Assembly: GCF_000585355.1 (NCBI RefSeq)
Contig: NZ_KK073873.1
Location: 2,461,703-2,525,702, forward strand
Reading direction: 5' to 3'
From: Xylanibacter oryzae DSM 17970
GTDB taxonomy: Bacteria > Bacteroidota > Bacteroidia > Bacteroidales > Bacteroidaceae
Length of the DNA: 64,000 nt
A program made the position numbers and the translations under genes. The notes beneath the pieces are model-generated. The model had not been told where the DNA came from. It saw nothing but the letters and a program-made list of their open reading frames with translations, and ran no database searches. Every line of letters starts with the position of its first letter. Within the stretch, counting starts at the first letter, position 1. Below are positions 17,298 to 26,668 of the stretch, one piece after another.

Positions 17298-19415
17298 ATG
17301 AAGAAGAGAAATTTATATATATTACCTTTTCTATTTCTAGGATTACTAGTTACTAGCTGCTCAATGGGAGATGTTTATGATGCTAATGCCAACAAAAAAG
17401 CATCTGAAGCCAACTTTGTTTCAAAATTCGGTGACATCGCACCTGATCAAAATTGGATTAATATCAACAAATACACTGCAAACATAACCGTTAAGCTTGG
17501 AATCGATGCAAATTATACTGTTGGTATCTTTGATAAGAATCCTTTGTATAGCAAAAACTACAGTACAATAGTAACTGGAAATGTTGCGGAAGGGAGTACC
17601 TTCTCTACAGCTTTTGAGGGATCTAATTCTAAGATGTATTATATTGGTGTATATGATTCAAAAGGTAGAGAAATAGTAAAATCAGATACTATAAAAGATG
17701 GAATTCTAAATAGTGTAATAGGTGAGACCCTTTCATCTAAAAGTAAAGCTGCTACACGATCTAACTTCAGTGGTGTTTCAACAGATCCTACAGCCTATCA
17801 GATAAGTGAATCAAAATTTATACCATCGTCCATTTATAATAATAATTATTATGACGTGACGAATATTCCTTCTTATAATTTGCTCAGTATGGATAAAATC
17901 AATTATAATACTTATCCTTTTAGTTATTATTATGGTGACGGCAAACATTATGTAATTCCGGCCGGGGCAACAGTTAAAGCCAATCTAGACTATAGCCAGT
18001 CGAAAGATGGCAACTGCGTAATACTTGTAAATGGTACATGGGAAGTGCCATATTCTATTAACTTCTCAAATAATCAAATTATACTAGTAGCTGAAGGCGG
18101 AAAAATAATATTCGATGGAGATGCTCATTTCAATAGCGGTGCTCACTTCATGAACAAAGGTTCTATTGAAACTAAGACAGGAACAATATACATTGAGAAT
18201 TGGTCTGGTGATGAAGCAGATTGTTACAACTCAGGAACTATGACCTTAAATAACGGTGGACTATCTGTTGCCGGAAATAACTCACAATTATATAACAAAG
18301 GTACAATGACTATGAAGTACCTTGATGCTAGAGGGAATTGTACATTTACAAATTTTGGAAATATCACCGCTTTATCTACATCTATGTTATACTATAATAC
18401 ATCGGGGCAAGGTACTGCTGCTTCTAATTTCAATTTTATAAATTGCTGTTATGCTAATATAAGTGCTGCCGGCATATACGATTTGATTTTATGCAATAAT
18501 TCTCGTCTTGATTGTCCAACAGGAATTTATACAGGAGGAGGAAATGGCGGAATAATAATAGAAGGAGATCACTCTGTAATATCTGCAGGAGACTGGATAG
18601 ATAACGGAGGATCATTCTACGGCCCAAATGAAATTAGCAATGCAGCCGTCTTTAAATTTACAGGTTCTATTTTAGAAAATAATGCTGGAGCTTTTTCAAC
18701 TTTAGGATATCTTTATTACGATGGAACTTTTGATGAAACTCAGATACAAGTTAGAGGTATACTTAATAAGGATCCATGGTATCATCCTACAATCAATTAT
18801 ATAAAATACACTACTTCTGAAAGTACATCCGCTATAAGCATTCCTAAAGGAGATTGCACTGGGTCAGGATACAACCCGAATAACAACGGTGGAGATATAC
18901 CTAAAACAGACCCAGCATATACTATAGCTTTTGAAGATTTAGGTTCAACAGACGATTTCGACTTTAATGATATTGTATTATACGTATATCCTTATACACA
19001 GTCACAAAAGATGAAAGTAGACCTTGTTGCAGCTGGAGGTATAATGCCTATTGACATATACTTTGGTACTACTAAGCTATTCACAAAGAATGATGGCAAG
19101 ATAACTAACACTACGACAAGAGGTAATGTTATCGCATCCCAGTCTGATATACCATTACCAAGTGGTTTTACATTAACTAATAGCGACTATGCATCTTTAT
19201 TCAGCATTAAAGTGAATGGTGCCAGTTCTACATATGACATAAGTACTAACAAAGTAACAGGTATGGCTCCTCAGGCTATAGTTATAGCCGGTAAATGGGA
19301 TTGGCCTCTAGAACGAGTACCAATAGATAACGCCTATCCAAAATTCCTTAATTGGGTAAAAGATAAAACAGTAGACTGGGTTACACAACACGATGTCTCA
19401 AAATGTATTCAGTAA
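17298..19415 (+). CDS. Large LruC-domain lipoprotein
   Basis: A 705-residue predicted surface lipoprotein with lipobox LVTSC (Cys21). Residues about 35-150 resemble the N-terminal domain of the divergent neighbour (IAPDQNWININ versus VNHDWQTIET; YTVGIFDKNP versus YTIRVYEQNP). A long Gly/Asn-rich repetitive middle (about 210-480, with repeats such as YNSGTMTLNNGG and YNKGTMTMKYL) looks like a beta-solenoid. The C-terminal LruC-type domain contains FEDLGSTDDFDFNDIVLYV near 545-563. The role is unknown; an exposed adhesive or binding stalk is a reasonable inference. Confidence 0.8.
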   Translation: MKKRNLYILPFLFLGLLVTSCSMGDVYDANANKKASEANFVSKFGDIAPDQNWININKYTANITVKLGIDANYTVGIFDKNPLYSKNYSTIVTGNVAEGSTFSTAFEGSNSKMYYIGVYDSKGREIVKSDTIKDGILNSVIGETLSSKSKAATRSNFSGVSTDPTAYQISESKFIPSSIYNNNYYDVTNIPSYNLLSMDKINYNTYPFSYYYGDGKHYVIPAGATVKANLDYSQSKDGNCVILVNGTWEVPYSINFSNNQIILVAEGGKIIFDGDAHFNSGAHFMNKGSIETKTGTIYIENWSGDEADCYNSGTMTLNNGGLSVAGNNSQLYNKGTMTMKYLDARGNCTFTNFGNITALSTSMLYYNTSGQGTAASNFNFINCCYANISAAGIYDLILCNNSRLDCPTGIYTGGGNGGIIIEGDHSVISAGDWIDNGGSFYGPNEISNAAVFKFTGSILENNAGAFSTLGYLYYDGTFDETQIQVRGILNKDPWYHPTINYIKYTTSESTSAISIPKGDCTGSGYNPNNNGGDIPKTDPAYTIAFEDLGSTDDFDFNDIVLYVYPYTQSQKMKVDLVAAGGIMPIDIYFGTTKLFTKNDGKITNTTTRGNVIASQSDIPLPSGFTLTNSDYASLFSIKVNGASSTYDISTNKVTGMAPQAIVIAGKWDWPLERVPIDNAYPKFLNWVKDKTVDWVTQHDVSKCIQ

Positions 19416-19437
19416 TTCATAAACTTATAAAACACTA

Positions 19438-19466
19438 GAGGGTATGCATTTGCATATCCTCTTTTT
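19438..19466 (+). terminator. Terminator after the LruC gene
   Basis: GAGGGTATGCA and TGCATATCCTC form an 11-bp stem (one G:T) with a two-base spacer, followed by TTTTT. Confidence 0.8.
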
Positions 19467-19497
19467 GTATGAAAAAAGAAAAAATAATGCATTTTCT

Positions 19498-19528
19498 TTT
19501 GGTTATTTCTAGCTTTGCTGTAACTTTG
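19498..19528 (+). promoter_or_regulatory. Promoter of the SpmA/SpmB-like gene
   Basis: TTTG (19498-19501), 19-base spacer, TAACTTTG (19521-19528). The predicted transcription start falls about 3-5 bases before the ATG at 19537. Confidence 0.75.
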
Positions 19529-19536
19529 CACGTTAT

Positions 19537-20772
19537 ATGGTACTGAATTATATTTGGATCGCTTTTTTTGTCATCGCTTTCGTTATAGCGCTTGTCAAAC
19601 TGATTTTTATGGGAGATTTTTCTGTCTTCCCGGATATTATGAATTCGACATTCGATTCAGCAAAGACTGCATTCGAGATATCCTTAGGACTTACAGGTGT
19701 ATTGTCTCTGTGGCTTGGTATAATGAAGATAGGTGAAAAGGGAGGCGTAATAAATGTGCTTGCAAGGATTTTAAGTCCTGTATTTTGCAAACTATTCCCT
19801 GACATTCCTAAAGGTCACCCTGTTACAGGTTCAATTTTTATGAACATCGCAGCCAACATGCTAGGGCTTGACAATGCAGCGACTCCATTAGGTCTGAAAG
19901 CTATGGAACAGTTACAAGAGCTAAATCCAAAGAAAGATACGGCGACTAATCCTATGATTATGTTCCTCGTTCTCAACACATCAGGCCTTACCATAATACC
20001 TGTAAGTATAATGGTATACCGTGCTCAGATGGGTGCAGCTCAACCTACAGATATATTCATACCTGTTCTGCTTGCTACATTTTTTTCAACACTTACTGGC
20101 ATCATAGTTACAAGTATCTATCAGCGTATCAATCTCTTTAACAAGGTTATGCTGTGCACTCTTGGAGGGCTATGCCTATTAGTTGCCGGCATAATATGGG
20201 GATTCGGGCAATTGGATAAAGACCAGATGAACATTGTGAGTACCACGATAGCGAACATACTGCTTATGACAATTATAGTATCCTTCATTCTGGCAGGTGT
20301 ACGCAAAAAGATAAATGTATACGATGCTTTTATTGAAGGTGCTAAAGACGGATTTTCGACAGCTGTAAGAATAATACCTTATCTTATTGCAATACTTGTA
20401 GGAATAGGAGTATTCCGTGCATCAGGAGCAATGGATATGCTTACAGGCGGTATAAAATGGTGTGTACAAGCATGTGGTGGAAACACAGATTTCGTTGGTG
20501 CAATACCAACAGCTCTAATGAAACCTCTATCAGGAAGCGGTGCGCGCGGCATGATGGTAGATGCAATGAAAACTTATGGAGCAGACTCTTTTGTAGGCCG
20601 ACTTAGTTGTATATTTCAGGGTTCAACAGATACAACGTTTTACATTTTAGCAGTATATTTCGGAAGTGTCAACGTACGTTACACGCGTCATGCTGTTGCG
20701 TGTGGACTATTAACCGATCTTGCCGGAGTCATTGCCGCTATATCCATCGCATATATGTTTTTTGGACGTTAA
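19537..20772 (+). CDS. Nucleoside-recognition (Gate) domain protein, SpmA-SpmB fusion type
   Basis: A 411-residue multi-pass membrane protein. The first half has the SpmA-like Gate-domain signature (GLTGVLSLWLGIMKIGEKGG, NMLGLDNAATPLGLKAM) and the second half the SpmB-like one (RIIPYLIAILVGIGVFRASG, IPTALMKPLSGSGARGMM, GSTDTTFYILAVYFGS). In spore formers the two are separate spore-maturation proteins; the fused form is widespread in non-sporulating Bacteroidetes, where the transported solute is unknown. The promoter places the start codon almost at the transcription start. The flippase gene follows after 34 bases. Confidence 0.88.
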   Translation: MVLNYIWIAFFVIAFVIALVKLIFMGDFSVFPDIMNSTFDSAKTAFEISLGLTGVLSLWLGIMKIGEKGGVINVLARILSPVFCKLFPDIPKGHPVTGSIFMNIAANMLGLDNAATPLGLKAMEQLQELNPKKDTATNPMIMFLVLNTSGLTIIPVSIMVYRAQMGAAQPTDIFIPVLLATFFSTLTGIIVTSIYQRINLFNKVMLCTLGGLCLLVAGIIWGFGQLDKDQMNIVSTTIANILLMTIIVSFILAGVRKKINVYDAFIEGAKDGFSTAVRIIPYLIAILVGIGVFRASGAMDMLTGGIKWCVQACGGNTDFVGAIPTALMKPLSGSGARGMMVDAMKTYGADSFVGRLSCIFQGSTDTTFYILAVYFGSVNVRYTRHAVACGLLTDLAGVIAAISIAYMFFGR

Positions 20773-20806
20773 TAGATATTAGTATTGAAATAATTAAAAT
20801 AAAAAT

Positions 20807-22300
20807 ATGGCAAACTTAAAGTCACTTGCTAAAGATACCGCTATATATGGTATGTCGAGCATTGTAGGACGTTTTCTTAGTTATCTTCTTGTGCCGATAC
20901 ACACGGCGAAACTATCAGCAGCTAGCGGCGGCTACGGTGTTATAACGAACCTATATGCCTACACGGCACTGCTTCTCGTAATACTTACATATGGTATGGA
21001 GACCACTTTCTTCCGCTATGCCAATAAATCTAAGGAGAATCCAGAAAGGGTTTACTCTACAATATTAATTTCGGTTGGTTTTACCTCATTACTCTTTGTA
21101 GCTCTGGTATTCCTTTTCTTACCACAGATAGCAAGTTTCATGGGGTACTCAGACCATCCTTCATATATTTGGGTAATGGCAATAACTGTCGCTTTGGATT
21201 CATTCCAATGTGTCCCCTTTGTATATCTTAGATACAAAAAACGTCCTATCAAGTTTGCCACACTAAAATTGCTTTTCATTTTCATGAGTCTCTTGCTAAA
21301 TATATTGTACTTCATCATTTTACCTGACTTGTACAAGTCTAACCCCGATTTGATAGGCAAAATTTACGATCCCACAGTAGGTGCAGGATATGCCTTTTAC
21401 ATAAATCTAGTTTGTACAGGTTCAATTACTTTCTGTTTCTACAAAGAATTTAAGGGGTTCAAATACGTTTTCGACAAGGCTCTTATGAAGAGAATGATGT
21501 CTTATAGCTGGCCTATACTTATACTTGGCATTGCTGGCATATTAAACCAGACTGCAGATAGAATTTTATTCCCATATATATACAAGGGTTCTGACATGAA
21601 GATGCAACTTGGTATATACGGTGCTGCAAGTAAGATAGCCATGATAATGGCCCTTATTACCCAAGCATTCAGATATGCTTACGAGCCTTTTGTATTTGGC
21701 AAAGCTAATGAAAATGACAACCGTGAAACGTATGCCAAAGTAATGAAATATTTCGTTATATTCACCCTTTTTGCTTATCTTGTGGTAATAGGATACATGC
21801 ATATTCTTAAATATATTGTAGGACGTGACTATTGGGAAGGTCTACGTGTTGTACCTATTGTAATGATTGGGACAATAATGTATGGCATATACTTTAACCT
21901 TTCTTTCTGGTATAAGCTAATAGATAAAACCATATGGGGAGCTTATTTCTCGGGAATAGGATGTACAGTACTGATAATAAGCAATATTATATTTGTACCA
22001 CGTTTTGGATATATGGCTTGTGCATGGTCTGGAATAACAGGTTATGGAACATCTATGCTAATATCATATTTTGTTGGGCAGAAAATGTATCGCATAAACT
22101 ACCCTATTGCAGAAATGATGAAATATGTAGTACTATCTATACTATTAAATGTTGGCATGTATTTCTCTAACAAGTACCTTGCTCCTTTAGGAGCTATTGG
22201 TATAAATACCGTACTTATTTTTATCTTCGCGACCTACATTGTAAAGAAAGACTTTCCTTTATCAGGAATTCCAGTAGTAGGTAAATACTTTAAACACTAA
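20807..22300 (+). CDS. Polysaccharide/lipid-linked oligosaccharide flippase
   Basis: A 497-residue protein with about 14 predicted membrane helices, of the polysaccharide biosynthesis (Wzx/MurJ-like, MOP superfamily) type. The N-terminus shows KDTAIYGMSSIVGRFLSYLL and PIHTAKLSAASGGYGVI, a typical first-helix pattern; arginines and lysines lie in cytoplasmic loops. It would move undecaprenyl-linked glycan units across the inner membrane. No glycosyltransferases flank it, so its glycan is unknown; it lies 17 bases before the S46 peptidase gene and 34 bases after the Gate protein gene. Confidence 0.85.
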   Translation: MANLKSLAKDTAIYGMSSIVGRFLSYLLVPIHTAKLSAASGGYGVITNLYAYTALLLVILTYGMETTFFRYANKSKENPERVYSTILISVGFTSLLFVALVFLFLPQIASFMGYSDHPSYIWVMAITVALDSFQCVPFVYLRYKKRPIKFATLKLLFIFMSLLLNILYFIILPDLYKSNPDLIGKIYDPTVGAGYAFYINLVCTGSITFCFYKEFKGFKYVFDKALMKRMMSYSWPILILGIAGILNQTADRILFPYIYKGSDMKMQLGIYGAASKIAMIMALITQAFRYAYEPFVFGKANENDNRETYAKVMKYFVIFTLFAYLVVIGYMHILKYIVGRDYWEGLRVVPIVMIGTIMYGIYFNLSFWYKLIDKTIWGAYFSGIGCTVLIISNIIFVPRFGYMACAWSGITGYGTSMLISYFVGQKMYRINYPIAEMMKYVVLSILLNVGMYFSNKYLAPLGAIGINTVLIFIFATYIVKKDFPLSGIPVVGKYFKH

Positions 22301-22317
22301 AGGTTATTTTAATATAT

Positions 22318-24426
22318 ATGAAAAGATTATCAATTATAATTCTAGCCTTTATGGCTGTAATTATGGCTAAGGCTGATGAGGGAATGTGGACCCTCTATAA
22401 CCTTCCACAGGCTGTGTATGAGCAAATGAAAGCAGAAGGGCTCCAGATGCCTTACGATCAATTATACAACAACAATAATGCATTAAAAAACGCTGTAGTT
22501 AATTTCAGTGGATATTGCACAGGTGTTGTTGTATCTCCCGACGGACTTGTCTTTACTAACCACCACTGTGGTTTCGAAGCAATACGCAGTCATTCTACAG
22601 TACAGAATGATTATATGTTGAATGGATTTTGTGCCAAGACACAGACTGATGAACTACCAAACGATGGAATGTTCGTAAGTTTTATGATCTCGCAGAAGGA
22701 TGTTACAGACCGCATCAACACTCCGGCTTTTCAGAAGATGAGCAATATGGAGAAGGAAAAGGCTATAGACTCTATTGAGAATGTATTAAGTGATTCTGTG
22801 AGCAAGGCTGATTCTACGATGTATGCAGAGGTAAAACCTTTCTATGAAGGAAACAAATACTATATGACAGTATATCAGACATTCCATGACTTACGCCTAG
22901 TATTTGCACCAACTAAGTCTATGGGCAAATTTGGTGGCGAGACAGACAACTGGATGTGGCCACGCCAAACTTGCGATTTCAGCGTGTTCCGTATCTATGC
23001 AGACCCTAAAACAAATGGTCCTGCTGCTTATAGTAAAGACAATGTTCCTTATCATCCCGCTGTTTGGGCCCCCGTTTCCACACAAGGATACAAAGATGGC
23101 GACTATGCCATGATTATGGGATATCCAGGAGGTACCGAGCGTTACCTTTCTTCTTATGGAATAAAAGAGATGCGTGATGCAGATAATACCCCTCGCGTGC
23201 AGGTCAGAGATATAAAGCAAGCCATTATGAAGAAATATATGGTTGCTGATGAAGCTATACGCATTAAATATGATTCAAAATTTGCCCATAGTGCAAACTA
23301 CTGGAAGAATAGCATCGGGATGAACAAATGCATAGACAGTCTTGAGATTATTCCACAGAAACAAGCTTATGAGAAGAAAATAAAGGCATATGTAGACTCT
23401 ACTGGCTATCTTAAGGGTATACTTAATTTCGACAAGATGTCTAATTGGTATTCTCAGCGATTCGAACACGAACGTGCTCTCACATTTTGGGTCGAAACAT
23501 TCCGTCGTGGTGCAGATTTCGCTTCAAGAGCATATGAGGTAAGTCAGAGTCAAAGAAAGGCTTTAAATAACAAAGACAACAGGAAATTCATAGTATATCC
23601 TGATATAACAGATACTTATGATGAAAATGTTGATAAAGAGATGCTTTTAGCCACACTGCAGAACTATGACAAGCAGGTCAGACCGGAATATCTTCCTGAG
23701 CTATACAATACCATTAAGGATGAGTTCAAAGGCGACTATGCAAAATATGTTGATTTTCTTTATAGCAAATCTAATATTATGAAGAAAAACATAAAGATAT
23801 ATATCAATAAGAAAAGTACAAAGAAAGACCCAGGATATATTATGGGTTGCCAACTTAATGATTATATAAGTGCAGAAAAGAACAAGATTGCTAGTATCAA
23901 TGATTCTATAGACAATCAAGAACGATACCTATGCGCTGCAATATTACGTATGGAACAGGATTTACCTCACTACAGCGATGCGAACTTCACTATGCGTTTA
24001 ACTTACGGACAGGTAGGTGGATATAATATGGGCAACCACAACTCCGGATATTACACAGATGCAGAGAGTGTGCTTAAAAAGATGGAAAAAGGTTCTGATA
24101 ATCCAGACTATTTTGCAGAACAGCAAATACAATCAATGCTAAAGTCAAATGACTTTGGGGATTATAAAGATAAAACAAGCAACAAAATGCAGCTATGCTT
24201 CCTCACTAATAATGATATTACAGGTGGCAACAGTGGTAGTCCTGTATTCAATGGCAAAGGAGAACTTATTGGTTTGGCCTTTGACGGAAACTGGGATGCG
24301 CTGAGCAGTGACATCCACTTTGACAAAAAGTTGGCACGTACTATATGTGTAGATATCCGTTATGTCCTGTATATGATGGACAAATGGGGACATGCCGACA
24401 GACTTATAAATGAAATAAAGAAATAA
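22318..24426 (+). CDS. S46-family dipeptidyl-peptidase, DPP7-like
   Basis: A 702-residue periplasmic serine peptidase that removes dipeptides from protein fragments. A signal peptide of about 19 residues precedes DEGMWTLYNLP. The chymotrypsin-like catalytic histidine is in TNHHCG (82-83) and the nucleophile is Ser639 in GGNSGSP. The P1-specificity position lies 18 residues after the serine (R673 in the Asp/Glu-specific DPP11 of Porphyromonas, Gly in DPP7); here it is Gly657 in FDGNW, so preference for hydrophobic P1 residues is predicted. Such enzymes feed amino-acid fermentation in Bacteroidales. A terminator follows. Confidence 0.93.
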   Translation: MKRLSIIILAFMAVIMAKADEGMWTLYNLPQAVYEQMKAEGLQMPYDQLYNNNNALKNAVVNFSGYCTGVVVSPDGLVFTNHHCGFEAIRSHSTVQNDYMLNGFCAKTQTDELPNDGMFVSFMISQKDVTDRINTPAFQKMSNMEKEKAIDSIENVLSDSVSKADSTMYAEVKPFYEGNKYYMTVYQTFHDLRLVFAPTKSMGKFGGETDNWMWPRQTCDFSVFRIYADPKTNGPAAYSKDNVPYHPAVWAPVSTQGYKDGDYAMIMGYPGGTERYLSSYGIKEMRDADNTPRVQVRDIKQAIMKKYMVADEAIRIKYDSKFAHSANYWKNSIGMNKCIDSLEIIPQKQAYEKKIKAYVDSTGYLKGILNFDKMSNWYSQRFEHERALTFWVETFRRGADFASRAYEVSQSQRKALNNKDNRKFIVYPDITDTYDENVDKEMLLATLQNYDKQVRPEYLPELYNTIKDEFKGDYAKYVDFLYSKSNIMKKNIKIYINKKSTKKDPGYIMGCQLNDYISAEKNKIASINDSIDNQERYLCAAILRMEQDLPHYSDANFTMRLTYGQVGGYNMGNHNSGYYTDAESVLKKMEKGSDNPDYFAEQQIQSMLKSNDFGDYKDKTSNKMQLCFLTNNDITGGNSGSPVFNGKGELIGLAFDGNWDALSSDIHFDKKLARTICVDIRYVLYMMDKWGHADRLINEIKK

Positions 24427-24442
24427 AGAATACACTAATAAG

Positions 24443-24477
24443 AAAATGTCCCAACCAAAAAGGCTGGGACATTTTTT
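24443..24477. terminator. Terminator between convergent S46 and helicase genes
   Basis: AAAATGTCCCA pairs with TGGGACATTTT, extended by CC/GG, with TTTTTT on the plus side and a short T run on the minus side, so it can work in both directions. Confidence 0.85.
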
Positions 24478-24514
24478 ATGTCAAAGACTTACTATATAAG
24501 TCTACTTATCTACA

Positions 24515-26461
24515 TTATTTCTTTCTTGGTTTTCTTCTAGCCCAACCTTCTTCAGAGAAATCAGGTTCTTCGTCCTTGAATTTGACATTATCATTACCCT
24601 TGAAGAACTGACGCCAATCTCCTTTATTTTCGTCCTTGCTAGTAGCATCTGGCTTGTTACCGCCATCTCTGCGATCTCCACGACGGCCTCTACGGTCACC
24701 ATTGCGAGCACTATCTCCTGCACGATCTCCACGACGGCCTCTACCCATATTAGATCTGCTTGAATCTTCAGCATCGTTACAACGTACATCACGGCCCTTA
24801 AAATCTGAGCCATTAAGCGCATTCATAACCTTGTCAGCATCCTTTTCAGGTACTTCTATATATGATATCTTATTCAATAAGTCTATATGACCGATATCCT
24901 GATGACCATTAACATTCTTATTAATGAACTGCATCACTTCTCCGGGATAGAATCCATCAGCTTTACCTACACTAAGAAACAATCGCTTGTATCCTGCTTC
25001 AGCCTTATGACTGCCACCACCACGGGGGCCTCTACTTCCGCCACGATCACCTCTATCACCTCTATCACCTCTGTCATTACGATCACCACGTCTTCTGTCA
25101 CCACGCTCAGAACCAAAACGGTCTCCCTTGCCAGAGGCTTTCTCTATCTCAGGAGCATTAGCATAATAAGAAAGGAAACGGCCAAATTCAAGACTTACAA
25201 TTTTTTTGAGAATGTCTTCTTTGTCCATAAACTCGAAATGGCGAGTTATTTCGTCCATAAATGGAGCGATTTCTTCTTCATTTACATCAGCTTTCTCTAT
25301 CTGATCCATCACCTTATACAGCTGTTTAGAACAGATTTCCTTAGATGTAGGTATTGTTCCTTCAACGAAGTCCTTACCTATCTCGCGTTCAATTGCACGC
25401 ATCTTACCCTTCTCACGTGTATGGATAATTGCGATACTTGTACCCTTCTTACCTGCACGGCCTGTTCGACCACTACGGTGAGTGTAACTTTCTATATCGT
25501 CAGGCAATCCATAGTTGATGACATGCGTAAGGTCATTTACATCCAGTCCACGTGCGGCAACATCTGTAGCCACAAGTATCTGAACTACATGTTCACGGAA
25601 CTTCTGCATAGTGGTATCACGCTGTTGCTGAGATAAGTCACCATGCAAGGCTTCTGCGTTATATCCATCACGTATAAGTTTATCTGCTATCTCCTGTGTA
25701 TCACGTTTTGTACGGCAGAATACGATTGCAAAAATACGTGGATTAAAATCTACTATACGTTTTAGAGCTAGATATTTATCTTTAGCATTAACCATATAAT
25801 ATACATGATTTACGCTCTCAGCGCCCTCATTACGGCTACCTACTACTATCTCTTTAGGATCATTCAGATAGTTGTGTGCTATCTTCTCTATTTCCTTACT
25901 CATAGTTGCAGAAAACAGCAATGTGTTTCTATCTCTTGGAACACCCTTTAGTATCTCATCGATACTTTCAGAAAATCCCATATTAAGCATCTCATCAGCC
26001 TCATCTAGCACTACATTATTAACAGCGCCCAACTTAGCTTCGCCACGCTTCATAAGGTCTATAAGACGTCCAGGAGTTGCTACTATGATTTGTACTCCAT
26101 GTCTTAGGGCATGAATCTGTGTATCAATAGAAGCACCGCCGTAAACGGCAAGTACATGCATTCCATTCATATACTTAGAATAATCATTAAGATCATCTGC
26201 AATCTGGAGGCATAATTCACGTGTAGGACTCAAAACAATAGCTTGAGTTTCTCTACGTGTAGAGTCGACTTTCTGTAGCAGAGGCAATCCATAAGCAGCA
26301 GTTTTACCTGTGCCGGTCTGAGCCAAAGCTATTACATCATTACCATTTCCTAATAAATAAGGGATTACTTCTTCTTGTACGGGCATTGGGTTCTCATAAC
26401 CCATTTCACTAATAGCGTGACGAATCTCTTCGCTTACGCCTAATTCTTCAAATGTTTTCAA
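24515..26461 (-). CDS. DEAD-box ATP-dependent RNA helicase with DbpA-like RNA-binding domain
   Basis: About 648 residues from a TTG start at 26461 (protein would begin MKTFEELGVSEEI, as I recall for Bacteroidales homologues). An ATG at 26500 gives 13 extra residues; longer starts lie upstream of the transcription start. Helicase motifs in order: Q motif near MPVQEEVI, AQTGTGKT, PTRELCLQ, VLDEADEML, SATMS, HRSGRTGR. A basic RGD/RGG-rich linker follows, then a DbpA-type RRM (YKRLFLSVGKADGF, ISYIEVPEKDA) and a second basic tail. It probably acts in ribosome assembly or RNA turnover, often cold-induced. The structured leader suggests post-transcriptional control. Confidence 0.9.
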   Translation of the reverse strand: MKTFEELGVSEEIRHAISEMGYENPMPVQEEVIPYLLGNGNDVIALAQTGTGKTAAYGLPLLQKVDSTRRETQAIVLSPTRELCLQIADDLNDYSKYMNGMHVLAVYGGASIDTQIHALRHGVQIIVATPGRLIDLMKRGEAKLGAVNNVVLDEADEMLNMGFSESIDEILKGVPRDRNTLLFSATMSKEIEKIAHNYLNDPKEIVVGSRNEGAESVNHVYYMVNAKDKYLALKRIVDFNPRIFAIVFCRTKRDTQEIADKLIRDGYNAEALHGDLSQQQRDTTMQKFREHVVQILVATDVAARGLDVNDLTHVINYGLPDDIESYTHRSGRTGRAGKKGTSIAIIHTREKGKMRAIEREIGKDFVEGTIPTSKEICSKQLYKVMDQIEKADVNEEEIAPFMDEITRHFEFMDKEDILKKIVSLEFGRFLSYYANAPEIEKASGKGDRFGSERGDRRRGDRNDRGDRGDRGDRGGSRGPRGGGSHKAEAGYKRLFLSVGKADGFYPGEVMQFINKNVNGHQDIGHIDLLNKISYIEVPEKDADKVMNALNGSDFKGRDVRCNDAEDSSRSNMGRGRRGDRAGDSARNGDRRGRRGDRRDGGNKPDATSKDENKGDWRQFFKGNDNVKFKDEEPDFSEEGWARRKPRKK

Positions 26462-26582
26462 ATTAACTTTTTTATGTAAATATTGCTTTCCCTCCACCAT
26501 GGAGGTAGCATAAAGCGGGCAATTTGAAAACCTTCCCAACCATACAATGGTTCTCGCTGCCCGGCATTTATTCCTGATTTGG
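26462..26582 (-). promoter_or_regulatory. Structured 5' leader of the helicase mRNA
   Basis: Between the inferred transcription start (about 26582) and the TTG start lie three nested helices: outer TGCCCG/CGGGCA (26558-26563 with 26516-26521), inner AACCAT/ATGGTT (26538-26543 with 26547-26552, 3-base loop), and CCTCC/GGAGG (26491-26495 with 26501-26505) whose loop holds the alternative ATG at 26500. The layout suggests an autoregulatory or temperature-sensitive leader. It is not matched to a named RNA family. Confidence 0.5.
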
Positions 26583-26586
26583 GGTG

Positions 26587-26617
26587 CAAAGGTACATATA
26601 ATTATGCACATATCAAA
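26587..26617 (-). promoter_or_regulatory. Promoter of the helicase gene
   Basis: Minus-strand TTTG (26617-26614), 19-base spacer, TACCTTTG (26594-26587): a full consensus promoter. It sets a leader of about 120 bases before the TTG start. Confidence 0.8.
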
Positions 26618-26633
26618 ATTATGCGCAATATAT

Positions 26634-26664
26634 TTTGTGTTTTTAGCAAAAATAGGTAACTTCG
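26634..26664 (+). promoter_or_regulatory. Promoter of the LOG-family gene
   Basis: TTTG (26634-26637), 19-base spacer, TAACTTCG (26657-26664; one mismatch to TAnnTTTG). The predicted transcription start coincides with the ATG at 26669, implying a leaderless mRNA. Confidence 0.65.
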
Positions 26665-26668
26665 CGGC

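Noticed and set aside
24636..25636. Plus-strand frames opposite the DEAD-box helicase (Ser/Thr/Arg-rich)
   Set aside because: They arise from the RGD/RGG-rich coding repeats of the helicase read in antisense; no independent promoter or motif.
26462..26611. N-terminal extension of the helicase to 26611
   Set aside because: The extension lies across the consensus promoter and structured leader and does not resemble helicase sequence.
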